This document shows positions 6,117-14,564 of a DNA stretch of 64,000 nucleotides, in pieces. The translations under genes were made by a program, and so were the position numbers. The notes beneath the pieces were generated by a model, which saw only the letters and a program-made list of their open reading frames with translations, searched no databases and was not told the DNA's origin. Numbering within the stretch: position 1 is the first letter of the stretch; each line of letters opens with the position of its first letter. This DNA comes from Ferrimonas senticii DSM 18821 (lineage in GTDB: Bacteria; Pseudomonadota; Gammaproteobacteria; Enterobacterales; Shewanellaceae), in contig NZ_AUGM01000001.1 in the NCBI RefSeq assembly GCF_000422665.1, forward strand, positions 675,352 to 739,351, given 5' to 3'.

Positions 6117-7640
6117 ATGCCCACGAGGGATCACACTCTGCATCGTCAACCGACTCAACAACCTTTAGATTTAAGCCAGTTGCCCAGTTTAACGGTGGCG
6201 GTGGAACAAGCGGATGTGGCAATCACCACGCAGCCGTCGTTCGATTTAGTCGTTATCGGCGGTGGCATCACTGGCGCAGGGATCGCACGCGAAGCGGCAC
6301 GACGGCGCTGGCGCACACTGCTGCTGGAGCAGCGCGACTTTGCCGGTGGCACCTCTAACTTGTCCTCGAAGATGATCCATGGTGGCTTGCGTTATTTAGC
6401 CCAAGGGCAATGGCAATTAACCCAACAGGCGGCACAAGCCCGAGAAGCGTTACGCCAGCGCTGGCCAGATCTGATCTGTGACATGCCCTACCTGTACCCC
6501 TACCGCAACCGCTGGCAACAACTGCAGCTCGTCGTTGGTTTATGGCTTTACCACTGGCTCGCCAAAGCGAGCGAACAGCATCGACCGCAACAATTTGATC
6601 GTCGCCAACTGCAGCGCCTATTGCCCTTAGCCCTGCCCCAGTCATTGGGGGCCAACCGCTATTTCGACGCGCTTTGCGACGATGCCGCGCTGGTGCTGCG
6701 CACCTTGCAAGAAGCCGTCAGTCATGGGGCGCTACTTAAACACTACTGCGCCGTTAGCGCCATTGAACAGCAACCCAGTCGTTGCCAGTTAACCCTCGCT
6801 AATGGCGGCCAAATCAGCACCAAGGTGGTGGTCAATGCCACCGGAGTTTGGGGCGACCAACTGACGTCGCTGCCACAACAGCAGCGGTTGCGGCCGCAGC
6901 GAGGCTCACATCTGCTCTTGCCCCATCAAGCGCTACCGATCAACTGCGCGCTGACCTTGCACCACCCGCACGACAATCGCGTGGTGTTTGCCTATCCGTG
7001 GTTGGGTTGTACCGTGCTTGGCACCACGGATCTTGAACACCTACAAGACAAGACTCAGCCCTGCCGGATCAGCGCCGCAGAGCAGCGCTACCTGTTGGCG
7101 CTCCTGCCCCACTTGGGCTTACCAAAACCCACAACCATCATCGCCAGTTGGTCAGGGCTGCGGCCGATCATTTGCGATGATGCCGAACAAGCGCCATCGG
7201 CAGCCAGCCGCGAGCATCTGGTGTGGCAACAGCAGCGGTTGATCTCGGTCTCCGGCGGCAAACTGACCACCTTTGCTCAGATGGCTAACGACACACTGAC
7301 GCGGGCCAGTCAGTTTCTGCCAAAGCTTAAGCCGCAGACCGATACGCCACTGCAAGCTACCATCGATAGCAATCCACAATATCTGTTTAATACTCAAGTC
7401 AGTACCCAGCAATTGACCTTTTGGTGTCAACATGGCGCTGTCGTACACCTTAGTGATCTGCTGGTTAGGCGTACTCGGTTGGGTTGGCTATTGGGCGCTG
7501 ATCTGAAGCAACATCAAGCGCAGATCCAGCGTCTGTGCCAACCGCTGCTGCCGTGGGACGATCAGCAATGGCAGCAGCAATGGCAAGATTACTGGCAGGA
7601 GTTTACTCAACAATACGCCGCCCACCCAATTGAGTTATGA
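6117..7640 (+). CDS. FAD-dependent glycerol-3-phosphate dehydrogenase/oxidase family protein
   Basis: This is a 507-residue flavoenzyme of the GlpD family, which oxidises sn-glycerol-3-phosphate to dihydroxyacetone phosphate at the inner membrane and passes electrons to quinone. The FAD dinucleotide-binding motif VVIGGGITGAGIAREAA is at about residues 45-61, with the GlpD-typical GGTSNLSSKMIHGGLRYL following. A GLRPI segment and the ISVSGGKLTTF motif lie near residues 345-390. The assigned ATG 6117 leaves a ~42-residue N-terminal extension relative to E. coli GlpD, and no clear ribosome-binding site precedes it. In-frame GTG codons around 6196-6220 could be the true start. The C-terminal domain is shorter than in E. 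coli. A LuxR-type gene is divergent, and a terminator stands just upstream. Confidence 0.82.
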   Translation: MPTRDHTLHRQPTQQPLDLSQLPSLTVAVEQADVAITTQPSFDLVVIGGGITGAGIAREAARRRWRTLLLEQRDFAGGTSNLSSKMIHGGLRYLAQGQWQLTQQAAQAREALRQRWPDLICDMPYLYPYRNRWQQLQLVVGLWLYHWLAKASEQHRPQQFDRRQLQRLLPLALPQSLGANRYFDALCDDAALVLRTLQEAVSHGALLKHYCAVSAIEQQPSRCQLTLANGGQISTKVVVNATGVWGDQLTSLPQQQRLRPQRGSHLLLPHQALPINCALTLHHPHDNRVVFAYPWLGCTVLGTTDLEHLQDKTQPCRISAAEQRYLLALLPHLGLPKPTTIIASWSGLRPIICDDAEQAPSAASREHLVWQQQRLISVSGGKLTTFAQMANDTLTRASQFLPKLKPQTDTPLQATIDSNPQYLFNTQVSTQQLTFWCQHGAVVHLSDLLVRRTRLGWLLGADLKQHQAQIQRLCQPLLPWDDQQWQQQWQDYWQEFTQQYAAHPIEL

Positions 7641-7700
7641 ACTGCGTACTGGCAAGGTAAACCTCATCGACTTTAGCGCCACTTCGAGGATTGACCCGCC

Positions 7701-8402
7701 GTGCCCGATGCCACCACACTGATGCTTGCCCCGCTGCTTATCACTCAAGGTAAATGGTTACGTTGGCGCTTACCCAAGCTGGCTGAGGCCAGCGGTAAGC
7801 GTTATGGCCACTGTGGCAACGGCAAGCCGCTATCGATACTGGTGTTTGGCGACAGCGCCGCCGCAGGTGTTGGGGTCGAGCAGCAGTCACAGGCATTGAC
7901 CGGGCAGCTGCTGGCCAAGTTACAACGGCACTATCAAATTGACTGGCAATTGGTGGCGCAAAGCGGCCTAAAAACCGCCGAGTCGCTGACATTTATCGAG
8001 CAAGTTAACGCCAAACAAGTTGATGTGGTGGTGATCTCGCTCGGGGTGAATGACGCCAAATCAACCGGTTCGCCACAGCAGTGGCTTGCTGAACTGGAAA
8101 AAGTAGTGGCGGCACTGAACGCCAAAGTGAATCCGAAGCTGGTGCTGATCGCCAAAGTGCCACCGATGGGGTTATTCCCCCGCTTTCCGCAGCCGCTGCG
8201 CTGGTGGTTGGGCTGGCGCTCCGATCTGTTTAATCAGCAATTGCAGCAGTGGGCCCAGCAGCAGTCACGGATCCAACTGACAGAGATCCCCGCCGACGGC
8301 GCCGATCTCGCCATCGACGGCCTTCACCCCGGTGCCAATACCTATCGATTGTGGGCGCAACAAGCGACCGAACAGATCGTCCAGTCGCTCCCCCCGTGCT
8401 AA
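7701..8402 (+). CDS. SGNH/GDSL-type esterase or lipase
   Basis: This is a 233-residue SGNH-hydrolase-fold protein. Block I is VFGDSAAAGVG (nucleophile Ser near residue 52), an S-G block follows (VAQSGLKTAES), block III is SLGVNDAKS, and block V is DGLHPG, with the catalytic Asp and His near residues 207-210. The substrate is undetermined; this subclass includes lysophospholipases and carbohydrate esterases. No signal peptide is evident; the N-terminus is modestly hydrophobic. The start is GTG 7701, behind GAGGA at 7686-7690. It lies about 60 nt after the glpD-like gene on the same strand and may be cotranscribed. Confidence 0.85.
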   Translation: MPDATTLMLAPLLITQGKWLRWRLPKLAEASGKRYGHCGNGKPLSILVFGDSAAAGVGVEQQSQALTGQLLAKLQRHYQIDWQLVAQSGLKTAESLTFIEQVNAKQVDVVVISLGVNDAKSTGSPQQWLAELEKVVAALNAKVNPKLVLIAKVPPMGLFPRFPQPLRWWLGWRSDLFNQQLQQWAQQQSRIQLTEIPADGADLAIDGLHPGANTYRLWAQQATEQIVQSLPPC

Positions 8403-8424
8403 GTTCGCCGACGGACGAATCCTG

Positions 8425-10566
8425 TTAGCCGTGAAGCGGCAGTTTGGTCGGGTAATTGCCGCTAATATCCGCAATGGCGTTGGCCACCGCCGGGGCGATC
8501 ACCGCCGTTGCTGGCTCGCCAACCCCCGTTGGCGGCTCGGCTGAGGCTACAACCTCCACTTCCACCTCTGGCATGTCGCGGATCCGCGCCACTTTGTAGT
8601 TGTGGAAATTAGACTCCTTGATGGCGCCGTTTTTGACCGTGAGCTGACTGTGTAGTGCCATCGCCAAACCAAAGGCCATGCCGCCCTGCATCTGCGCCAC
8701 CACCACGTCGGGATTGACCGCTAGGCCACAATCAACACAAATGTAGGCCTTGGTCACTTTGACCTTATTACCATCCATTTTCACTTTCACTGCGACCGCT
8801 ACATAGCTTTCAAAAGAGAAATGCACCGCCAAGCCGATCCCTTCACCCTCCGCTTTCGGCTTGCCATAACCAATGCCAGCAGCAGCTCGCTTCAGTACGT
8901 TGATATCACGGGGGTTTTGCAGTAAATCCAATCGATACTGAAGTGGGTCTTTACCTGCGGATCGCGCCGCTTTGTCGATCATTACCTCTTTAACGTAGCC
9001 GTTATGAGAATGACCAACCGAACGCCACCACTGCACTGGGATTTGGGTGTTATGCAGGGTATTGAAGATCCCAAGATTAGCCACCTTGTATGGCAAGCCA
9101 ATCGCCCCTTCAACACTGGTGTGGTCAACGCCGTTTTTTAGCATCATCGGCTCAAACAGTGTGCCCTTAATCACCGATGGCCCCGCAATATGGTGCTGCC
9201 AGGCGATTAAATCACCCTGTTTATCAAGCCCGACCTTGATGCGCTGCACACTGCAAGGGCGATACCAGCCGGCGCGCATGTCATCCTCACGAGCCCAAAC
9301 CATTTTGATTTTTTGCTTTGGCATGGTGGCAGCGATCTGCGCCGCCTCGACAATGTAATCGCTGCCTGGGCAACCACGACGGCCAAAGCTGCCACCGGCG
9401 ATTAAGGTGTGTATTTTGATGTTCTCGGGGTTTATTCCTAAGGCTTTCGCCACGAGCGTTTGGTCAATGGTTGGCAGTTGCGCACCGGTCCAAAGCTCGC
9501 ATGCGCCATCACTGACCTCGGCCACGCAATTCATCGGTTCCATGGTGGCATGCGCCAGCAGTGGAAATTGAAACTCCTCTTCAATAACCGTGGCCGCATT
9601 AGCAAAGCCAGCGGCCAGATCGCCACGCTCTTGCGCCACCGCACCTTGGCCTTTAGCAAGCTCTGACAATTCCGCCATCATTTGCTCATTGGAAAAGCTG
9701 GCAGCGCCGCGTTCATCCCACTGAGCCTTTACTTTTTTACGGGCACTGTGGGCCAGCCAATAATTGTCGGCGATCACCGCAATCCCTTGGCCAGCAGCGA
9801 CGACTTTATGGACGCCCGGCATCGCCTCGGCCGCGGCGGCATCAAACGAGCTCAGTTTGGCGCCAAACCGTGGTGGGTGGATCACCACCGCAGTAAGCAT
9901 GCCGTCAAAATGCAGATCTTGAGTAAACTTGGCTTTGCCATCCAATTTGCCATGATCCAGTCGCTCAACCTTTTGGCCGATATAGCGAAACTGCTGCGGA
10001 TTTTTTAAGGCGAAATCCGCCGGCTGTGGCACTGGTTGCTGGGCAGCGGCCGCCGCCAACTCACCGTAACTGGCGCGCACGCCGGCGCCGACTACCATAC
10101 CGTTATCGGTGCTTAAACTGGCTTTATCGACTCCCCATTTCGCCGCGGCCGCCGCCAGTAACATCTGCCGCATTGACGCACCAACAGCGCGCATCTGCAG
10201 ATAGGAATTGGATAAGCCAGTACTGCCGCCGGTGCCTTGCACACCACCCCATTGGGTATGGCTATAAACGACCGCATTGGGCGCTTCAACCACGGTTACA
10301 TCTGCCAACGGCACATCGAGTTCTTCGGCCACCAACACTCCCATCGCCGTGTAAGCCCCTTGGCCCATCTCTAAGTGCTTACAAACCACTTCAACGCTGC
10401 CGTCGCTGCTCAACTTAACAAAAGCATTGGTATCCAACAGTGGCGTTGCGGCGGCTGGCGCAGTCGCTTCTGATGCCAACGACAGTGGCACCGCCAACAT
10501 TAGCGCGCCGCTGCCCCCAGCCAGCTTTAAGAACTGCCGACGATCGACCTGATTCAAATCATGCAT
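8425..10566 (-). CDS. Molybdopterin-binding subunit of an IorB-type hydroxylase (xanthine dehydrogenase superfamily), Tat-exported
   Basis: This is a 713-residue large subunit. The N-terminus carries a twin-arginine signal (DRRQFLKLAGGSGALMLAVP), so the folded enzyme is exported with its cofactor. Superfamily motifs include MGQGAYTAMG near residue 70, TQWGGVQGTGGSTGLS, the GGSFGRRG segment near 390, and the terminal GVGEPATAVIAPAVANAI, whose Glu is the conserved catalytic base. The architecture and split from the iron-sulfur subunit fit isoquinoline 1-oxidoreductase-like enzymes; the physiological substrate (aldehyde or N-heterocycle) cannot be told. ATG 10566 follows GGAGATAAGGG and overlaps the end of the upstream gene by 8 nt. 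No cytochrome subunit is adjacent. Confidence 0.87.
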   Translation of the reverse strand: MHDLNQVDRRQFLKLAGGSGALMLAVPLSLASEATAPAAATPLLDTNAFVKLSSDGSVEVVCKHLEMGQGAYTAMGVLVAEELDVPLADVTVVEAPNAVVYSHTQWGGVQGTGGSTGLSNSYLQMRAVGASMRQMLLAAAAAKWGVDKASLSTDNGMVVGAGVRASYGELAAAAAQQPVPQPADFALKNPQQFRYIGQKVERLDHGKLDGKAKFTQDLHFDGMLTAVVIHPPRFGAKLSSFDAAAAEAMPGVHKVVAAGQGIAVIADNYWLAHSARKKVKAQWDERGAASFSNEQMMAELSELAKGQGAVAQERGDLAAGFANAATVIEEEFQFPLLAHATMEPMNCVAEVSDGACELWTGAQLPTIDQTLVAKALGINPENIKIHTLIAGGSFGRRGCPGSDYIVEAAQIAATMPKQKIKMVWAREDDMRAGWYRPCSVQRIKVGLDKQGDLIAWQHHIAGPSVIKGTLFEPMMLKNGVDHTSVEGAIGLPYKVANLGIFNTLHNTQIPVQWWRSVGHSHNGYVKEVMIDKAARSAGKDPLQYRLDLLQNPRDINVLKRAAAGIGYGKPKAEGEGIGLAVHFSFESYVAVAVKVKMDGNKVKVTKAYICVDCGLAVNPDVVVAQMQGGMAFGLAMALHSQLTVKNGAIKESNFHNYKVARIRDMPEVEVEVVASAEPPTGVGEPATAVIAPAVANAIADISGNYPTKLPLHG

Positions 10567-11038
10567 TGCCCTTATCTCCCTGCAGATTGCTGGCCGCCAG
10601 CTTGATGCCATCGCGGATCCGCTGATAAGTGCCACAGCGGCAGATAACCCCATTCATCGCTTTATCAATGTCGCTGTCGTTAGGGCTACTGTTACTGGCC
10701 AACAGTGCCGAAGCCGCCATGATCTGCCCCGGTTGACAGTAACCACATTGATGCACATTAAGTTCGCGCCAGGCTTGTTGCAGTGCCGCCGTTTGTTCGC
10801 TGGGTTGATCCGCTTCGATGGTGCTGATCTCTTTACCAACAACTTGCGACGCTTTACGAGTACAACTGCGCACCGCTTTGCCATCCACTAGCACGGTGCA
10901 GGCACCACATTGCGCCATGCCACAGCCATATTTGGTGCCGGTTAAATTGAGGTAGTCCCGCAGCGCCCACAACAACGGAATGTCATCCGGCGCCTCCAGC
11001 TTGTGTAATTTACCGTTAACCTTAAGTGATAGCTCCAT
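10559..11038 (-). CDS. [2Fe-2S] subunit of an IorA-type hydroxylase
   Basis: This is a 159-residue iron-sulfur subunit. The plant-type ferredoxin cluster cysteines are in GCGMAQCGACTVLVDGK and the following SC (residues about 42-63). The second cluster is in the all-helical domain CGYCQPGQ and CRCGTY (residues about 100-140). It transfers electrons from the molybdenum subunit encoded next, with which its 3' end overlaps by 8 nt. ATG 11038 (MELSLKVNGK) is preferred over upstream in-frame starts because it gives the family N-terminus and follows AGGGAA. There is no signal peptide, so it is presumably carried through Tat by its partner. Confidence 0.9.
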   Translation of the reverse strand: MELSLKVNGKLHKLEAPDDIPLLWALRDYLNLTGTKYGCGMAQCGACTVLVDGKAVRSCTRKASQVVGKEISTIEADQPSEQTAALQQAWRELNVHQCGYCQPGQIMAASALLASNSSPNDSDIDKAMNGVICRCGTYQRIRDGIKLAASNLQGDKGNA

Positions 11039-11048
11039 GATGCGTTCC

Positions 11049-11654
11049 CTATTCGGTTGAGTGGGTTTGCTTAGATGATTGTCGCTGTTGCAGATAGCGG
11101 TGCAGATCGCTGGGGGTATCGATGTCGATGGCCGCATTGGGATTGGCCAACCGCTGCTGTATTGGTAGCGATTGCAACATCGCCTGAGCGCCGCGATCAC
11201 CGGCTAAGCCCTTAAGCGCTTGCAGTTGCTCACCACAAATCAGCGCTGGCACGCCAACAACGTCGTCATAACTGCTTGCTACCGAAGCCCCTAGTTGTTG
11301 ATGTCGGGCCACTAACTGCTGATGATCACTAGTGGTCAATGCCACTTGATCCGCCAGAGACAACAGCACGCGGGTATACCCCATCGTGGTTAGCCTGCTT
11401 ATCGCTTCCGATATAGTGTAGCCAAGACCTTGATAAGCGGTTTTACAGTTAAGTTGGTGAGCAGAAGGTAACCATGGCAACGGTGCCGTGCCGGCCTGCC
11501 GGGCGACAAATATTGGCGCGTCGCAACTGGCTGATAACACTTGGTAGCTATGCTGCAGCAGGGTTTGTCCATCGATCTGCTGATTAAGCTTATCGGCGCC
11601 AAAACGACGGCTATGACCTGCCGCAAGTAGCAGCAGCGCTAGCGGCTCATTCAT
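11049..11654 (-). CDS. MocA-like molybdenum cofactor cytidylyltransferase
   Basis: This 201-residue nucleotidyltransferase has the MobA/MocA signature LAAGHSRRFGADKL at residues 9-22, which binds the NTP, and the metal-binding LLSLADQVAL segment near residue 95. It also has GVPALI and a GDRGAQAML stretch typical of the family. MocA proteins convert Mo-molybdopterin to the cytosine dinucleotide form required by xanthine-dehydrogenase-like hydroxylases. The gene starts inside the end of the XdhC-like gene (8-nt overlap) and ends 10 nt before the iron-sulfur subunit, in an operon that fits this maturation role. CTP specificity is inferred from context. Confidence 0.85.
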   Translation of the reverse strand: MNEPLALLLLAAGHSRRFGADKLNQQIDGQTLLQHSYQVLSASCDAPIFVARQAGTAPLPWLPSAHQLNCKTAYQGLGYTISEAISRLTTMGYTRVLLSLADQVALTTSDHQQLVARHQQLGASVASSYDDVVGVPALICGEQLQALKGLAGDRGAQAMLQSLPIQQRLANPNAAIDIDTPSDLHRYLQQRQSSKQTHSTE

Positions 11655-12633
11655 TTAAAACCGCAGATAACGACTGGCCGTTGCCGCCAAACAACTTGGC
11701 ATGACATTCGGCGATGATCGAAAGCGCCACCGATTCTGGTAGTTCCCCGCCAAGGCTCAAGCCTGCGGGTCCGGCCAGCCAAGGCGCTGTTGTTACCCCG
11801 GCTTGCTGCAGAACCTGATCGCGCCGATGGCTCGGTCCAAGTAAGGCACCATAGCGAGGGGGACGCACAGCCCACAACGCCGCCGCTTCGGCGTCCAATT
11901 CAATTTGATGATGCATGATCACCACCGCATCAATCTGATGTAACCATGAGGCTTCGGCGATATCAGCGGGGCGAGCTTTAACTAAACGGTGGGGTTTAAC
12001 AAACTGATCGGGGCGACCATGAGAGGGGCGAGGATCCACCAGCGTCACCAACCAACCTAATTGAGTGGCGATGTGATACAGCGGCAACGCATCGACACCG
12101 GCGCCAAAGATTGCTAGTTGCGGTGGTGGCGATACTGGAATGGTCAACCAATCACCACGGCAATCAAGCTGAGCCTTAGTCGAATCACATGGCTGCGATA
12201 AGACCGTCAATTCGGCTTGCGGGTTATCCCCTAAACGCAAACGCAAATAGCAGTGATGGCCATCCTGAAGTGCCGCCATGAGTGCTGGCAACGCCAGCTG
12301 TTGATTCGCTGTAGTCAGTGGTGCCAGTTGCACCGACACCACTCCGCCGCAGCCAATCCCCAGCTGATAGGTGACATCATCTTCGTCTTGGCTGTCATAC
12401 ACCACCTGTTGCGGCTTGCCACTGGCCAACACCTGCATGGCTCGGCGCTGTAGATCGCTTTCAAGACAACCGCCACTGAGCAGGCCAAGCTGTTTGCCGC
12501 AGTCGCTGAACAGCATCAGCGCTCCCGCTTTACGGTAGGCACTGCCTTGAGTGTGGTAAACCCAGCCGAGCACCCACTGCTGGGTTGGTAACTGCTGCCA
12601 CTGCTGTAACAGCTGTAACGGTTGATGGCTCAT
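11647..12633 (-). CDS. XdhC/CoxI family molybdenum hydroxylase maturation factor
   Basis: This is a 328-residue cytosolic protein of the XdhC family, which binds molybdenum cofactor, promotes its sulfuration and hands it to the apoenzyme. The N-terminal domain contains GSAYRKAGALMLF and GLLSGGCLESDL (residues about 34-63). The C-terminal Rossmann-like half begins with LAIFGAGVDALPLY near residue 180 and VDPRPS. It is the first gene of the four-gene hydroxylase operon. The in-frame TTG at 12645 is less likely than ATG 12633. No regulatory gene is adjacent, and about 240 nt of non-coding sequence separates it from the GrpB gene upstream. Confidence 0.87.
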   Translation of the reverse strand: MSHQPLQLLQQWQQLPTQQWVLGWVYHTQGSAYRKAGALMLFSDCGKQLGLLSGGCLESDLQRRAMQVLASGKPQQVVYDSQDEDDVTYQLGIGCGGVVSVQLAPLTTANQQLALPALMAALQDGHHCYLRLRLGDNPQAELTVLSQPCDSTKAQLDCRGDWLTIPVSPPPQLAIFGAGVDALPLYHIATQLGWLVTLVDPRPSHGRPDQFVKPHRLVKARPADIAEASWLHQIDAVVIMHHQIELDAEAAALWAVRPPRYGALLGPSHRRDQVLQQAGVTTAPWLAGPAGLSLGGELPESVALSIIAECHAKLFGGNGQSLSAVLNE

Positions 12634-12870
12634 GGCGTTGTCCAATTACGGTTTGAATACCTAAAGATGGGACAACCCAGTCAAAATACCAAATCGAATG
12701 TAGCACGCGAATGCTAGTTATTATGCTTAAAAATCAGTGATTAACTAATGCCTGCTATCGTTTAAAGCACAGAATTTTGGCGAAGGGGGCGATTACATAG
12801 TCGCATTGAGTTGACCACTTCAATCTACCGTCGGGAACTGCCACTTATGCGCCCAGCACGGTGCCAAGAA

Positions 12871-13344
12871 TTACAACTTATGCTGCAATACCATCTGAAT
12901 GAAGGCGCTTTTACGCTGCCGGTATTCGCTGGCACTCAGTTGTTGACACTGTTGCTTCAAACGATTGTATTGCGCCAACCATTGTGGATTGGCCCGCAGT
13001 CTATCGCGAAATAGTAGGAAGAATTCGAATTCAGAGCCATTAGCCACCAACTGCAATGCAACCGGCAATTCGATGTGTTCTAACATGCACAACTGCTGAG
13101 TCCGCAAAGTCTCAAGTTTCTCGGCAAAACCAAGCGCCGCTAACAGCGGCACAGCCTTATCGATCTCGCTCTGACTCAGGCCAATAAAGATATCGAGATC
13201 ACCTTTGGATAATGCGCCAGGGATCGCCGATGAGCCAATGTGCTCGATTCTAGCCTGTGGCAATATCGCCGCTATCTGCCGCTTAAAGTGGCGAAACCAA
13301 CGCAAGCATTGAGGCTGGTAATATTGCGGCGATAACAGTTCCAT
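12871..13344 (-). CDS. GrpB family nucleotidyltransferase-fold protein
   Basis: This 157-residue cytosolic protein matches the GrpB (UPF0157) family. It has EHIGSSAIPGALSKGDLDIFIGL at residues about 34-56, a nucleotidyltransferase-type GS motif with downstream acidic residues, and a C-terminal FRDRLRANPQWLAQYNRLK segment. The related CoaE-fused domain is its best-known context, but its reaction is not established. ATG 13344 shares TGATG with the stop of the aspartoacylase-like gene (GTG 13347 is an alternative), so translation is coupled to it. Confidence 0.85.
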   Translation of the reverse strand: MELLSPQYYQPQCLRWFRHFKRQIAAILPQARIEHIGSSAIPGALSKGDLDIFIGLSQSEIDKAVPLLAALGFAEKLETLRTQQLCMLEHIELPVALQLVANGSEFEFFLLFRDRLRANPQWLAQYNRLKQQCQQLSASEYRQRKSAFIQMVLQHKL

Positions 13345-14234
13345 CACGCCTGCCGTGGCACAGTCAGCGTCAGTTTATCCGCCAACGAGAACGCCATGTG
13401 GTTGTCGTAGTAAGCCGCTTCATTAACAAAGGTCGGATACAGAGCTCGGGGCGAATCAAAGCAGGCAACGTTACCGTCGAAGTACTGAAATATCGGCTCG
13501 CCGGGATTTAAGGCGGTAAAATCACTGCCCTCTACCCGTTGATGCACCATCGCCAGCGGCTGGCCAGTACTATCCAGTGGCAAACGGTGATGTTCGACGC
13601 TGCTAAACACCTCAACGGTAGTAGGCAGCTCTGGTAACGCTCCAGCGTACTCTAACGAAGTAAACGCCAACACCAACTCGGTCAGCTCAGCCATCTGTTC
13701 TAGGATGTCGTGTCGCAGCACTGATTGTGGCTGCGGCCCAACCTCTACCATTACCCCACGCTTACCGACCGTGCACAGGTAACCCCACTGTTGATAACTG
13801 CGCTCTAGCTCCATCAGCACCACCGCTGTCGGCATCTTGATTGTTACAAATGCCGCCAACTGCCGCTCCCAATCACCGTCTTGCAGTAAAATTAGCGTCG
13901 GCCCCATGTTCGAGGTGGTGTTGTGCAGATCGATCACCAGATCGGTACTGCTGTCACCTTTAGGCCCCAGTTGCTGATTGATCGCTTTGGCTCGCTGGCC
14001 TTCGTAATGCACCAAGCTCGGATCGCTTAGCCGCGCTTCAACGAACTCACGGTTAAGATCCGCGTCGAGGTAACGGCGGTTGGCGGCATTAGCCTGAGGG
14101 TTAGCATACAAGGTTTGGATTGCCAGATTGGCATAGGGCCAATGCCGTTGCTGCCACTGCTGCACTAGCCGGATCCCCGAAAACTCATTGCCGTGGGTGC
14201 CACCGACAATCGCAACAGACAAACGATCAGCCAT
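13344..14234 (-). CDS. Aspartoacylase-like zinc hydrolase (AspA/AstE superfamily)
   Basis: This 296-residue zinc-dependent amidohydrolase of the M14-like aspartoacylase family hydrolyses N-acetyl-aspartate or related N-acylated amino acids. Zinc ligands are in GGTHGNEFSG (residues 11-20, His and Glu). The DADLNREF motif at 57-64 supplies substrate-binding Asn-Arg, and DLHNT near 105 holds the third ligand. MVEVGPQ near residue 167 fits the catalytic-Glu segment of the aspartoacylase branch rather than AstE. ATG 14234 follows AAAGGAG at ideal spacing. It forms a two-gene unit with grpB. The substrate is inferred at family level only. Confidence 0.85.
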   Translation of the reverse strand: MADRLSVAIVGGTHGNEFSGIRLVQQWQQRHWPYANLAIQTLYANPQANAANRRYLDADLNREFVEARLSDPSLVHYEGQRAKAINQQLGPKGDSSTDLVIDLHNTTSNMGPTLILLQDGDWERQLAAFVTIKMPTAVVLMELERSYQQWGYLCTVGKRGVMVEVGPQPQSVLRHDILEQMAELTELVLAFTSLEYAGALPELPTTVEVFSSVEHHRLPLDSTGQPLAMVHQRVEGSDFTALNPGEPIFQYFDGNVACFDSPRALYPTFVNEAAYYDNHMAFSLADKLTLTVPRQA

Positions 14235-14564
14235 CAATTACTCCTTTAATCACAAATATCAACAACCGCTATTTATGCAACAATCAAAACTAATTAAGCA
14301 ACACTAACGATCGTCGCCTTTATTGCCTGGTTAAGTTGTCGACAACATTGATCTTTTTTTCAAACATTACGTTACCCACAAAAACCGTGGCTAAGTTTGT
14401 GGATAACTTTGTAACCTCAGCCATAGCGCCATTTGCGCCACTGGTTAATTTTTACCCAGCAACAAAATTGCCGATCGATATGCATACAAAACAGCCACTT
14501 AAACAGTATTCATCGATCCGACTGAGATGCTATGTTGATGCTCTGCTGGCTGCAAGGATCTTTG
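14235..14564. other. Divergent intergenic region with palindromes and DnaA-box-like sequences
   Basis: This AT-rich spacer between the aspartoacylase-like and FemAB-like genes holds a perfect 12-bp palindrome GTTGTCGACAAC (14335-14346). It also holds an imperfect inverted pair, GTTACCCACAAA and TTTGTGGATAAC (14371-14407), whose right half contains a consensus DnaA box (TGTGGATAA, 14398-14406) and whose left half differs from it by one base. No protein frame with a ribosome-binding site was found here. These are probable regulatory sites for the two divergent genes. Confidence 0.45.

Noticed and set aside
12811..13014. Plus-strand frame overlapping the GrpB gene
   Set aside because: It is antisense to a clear family member, has no ribosome-binding site and shows no recognisable sequence pattern.
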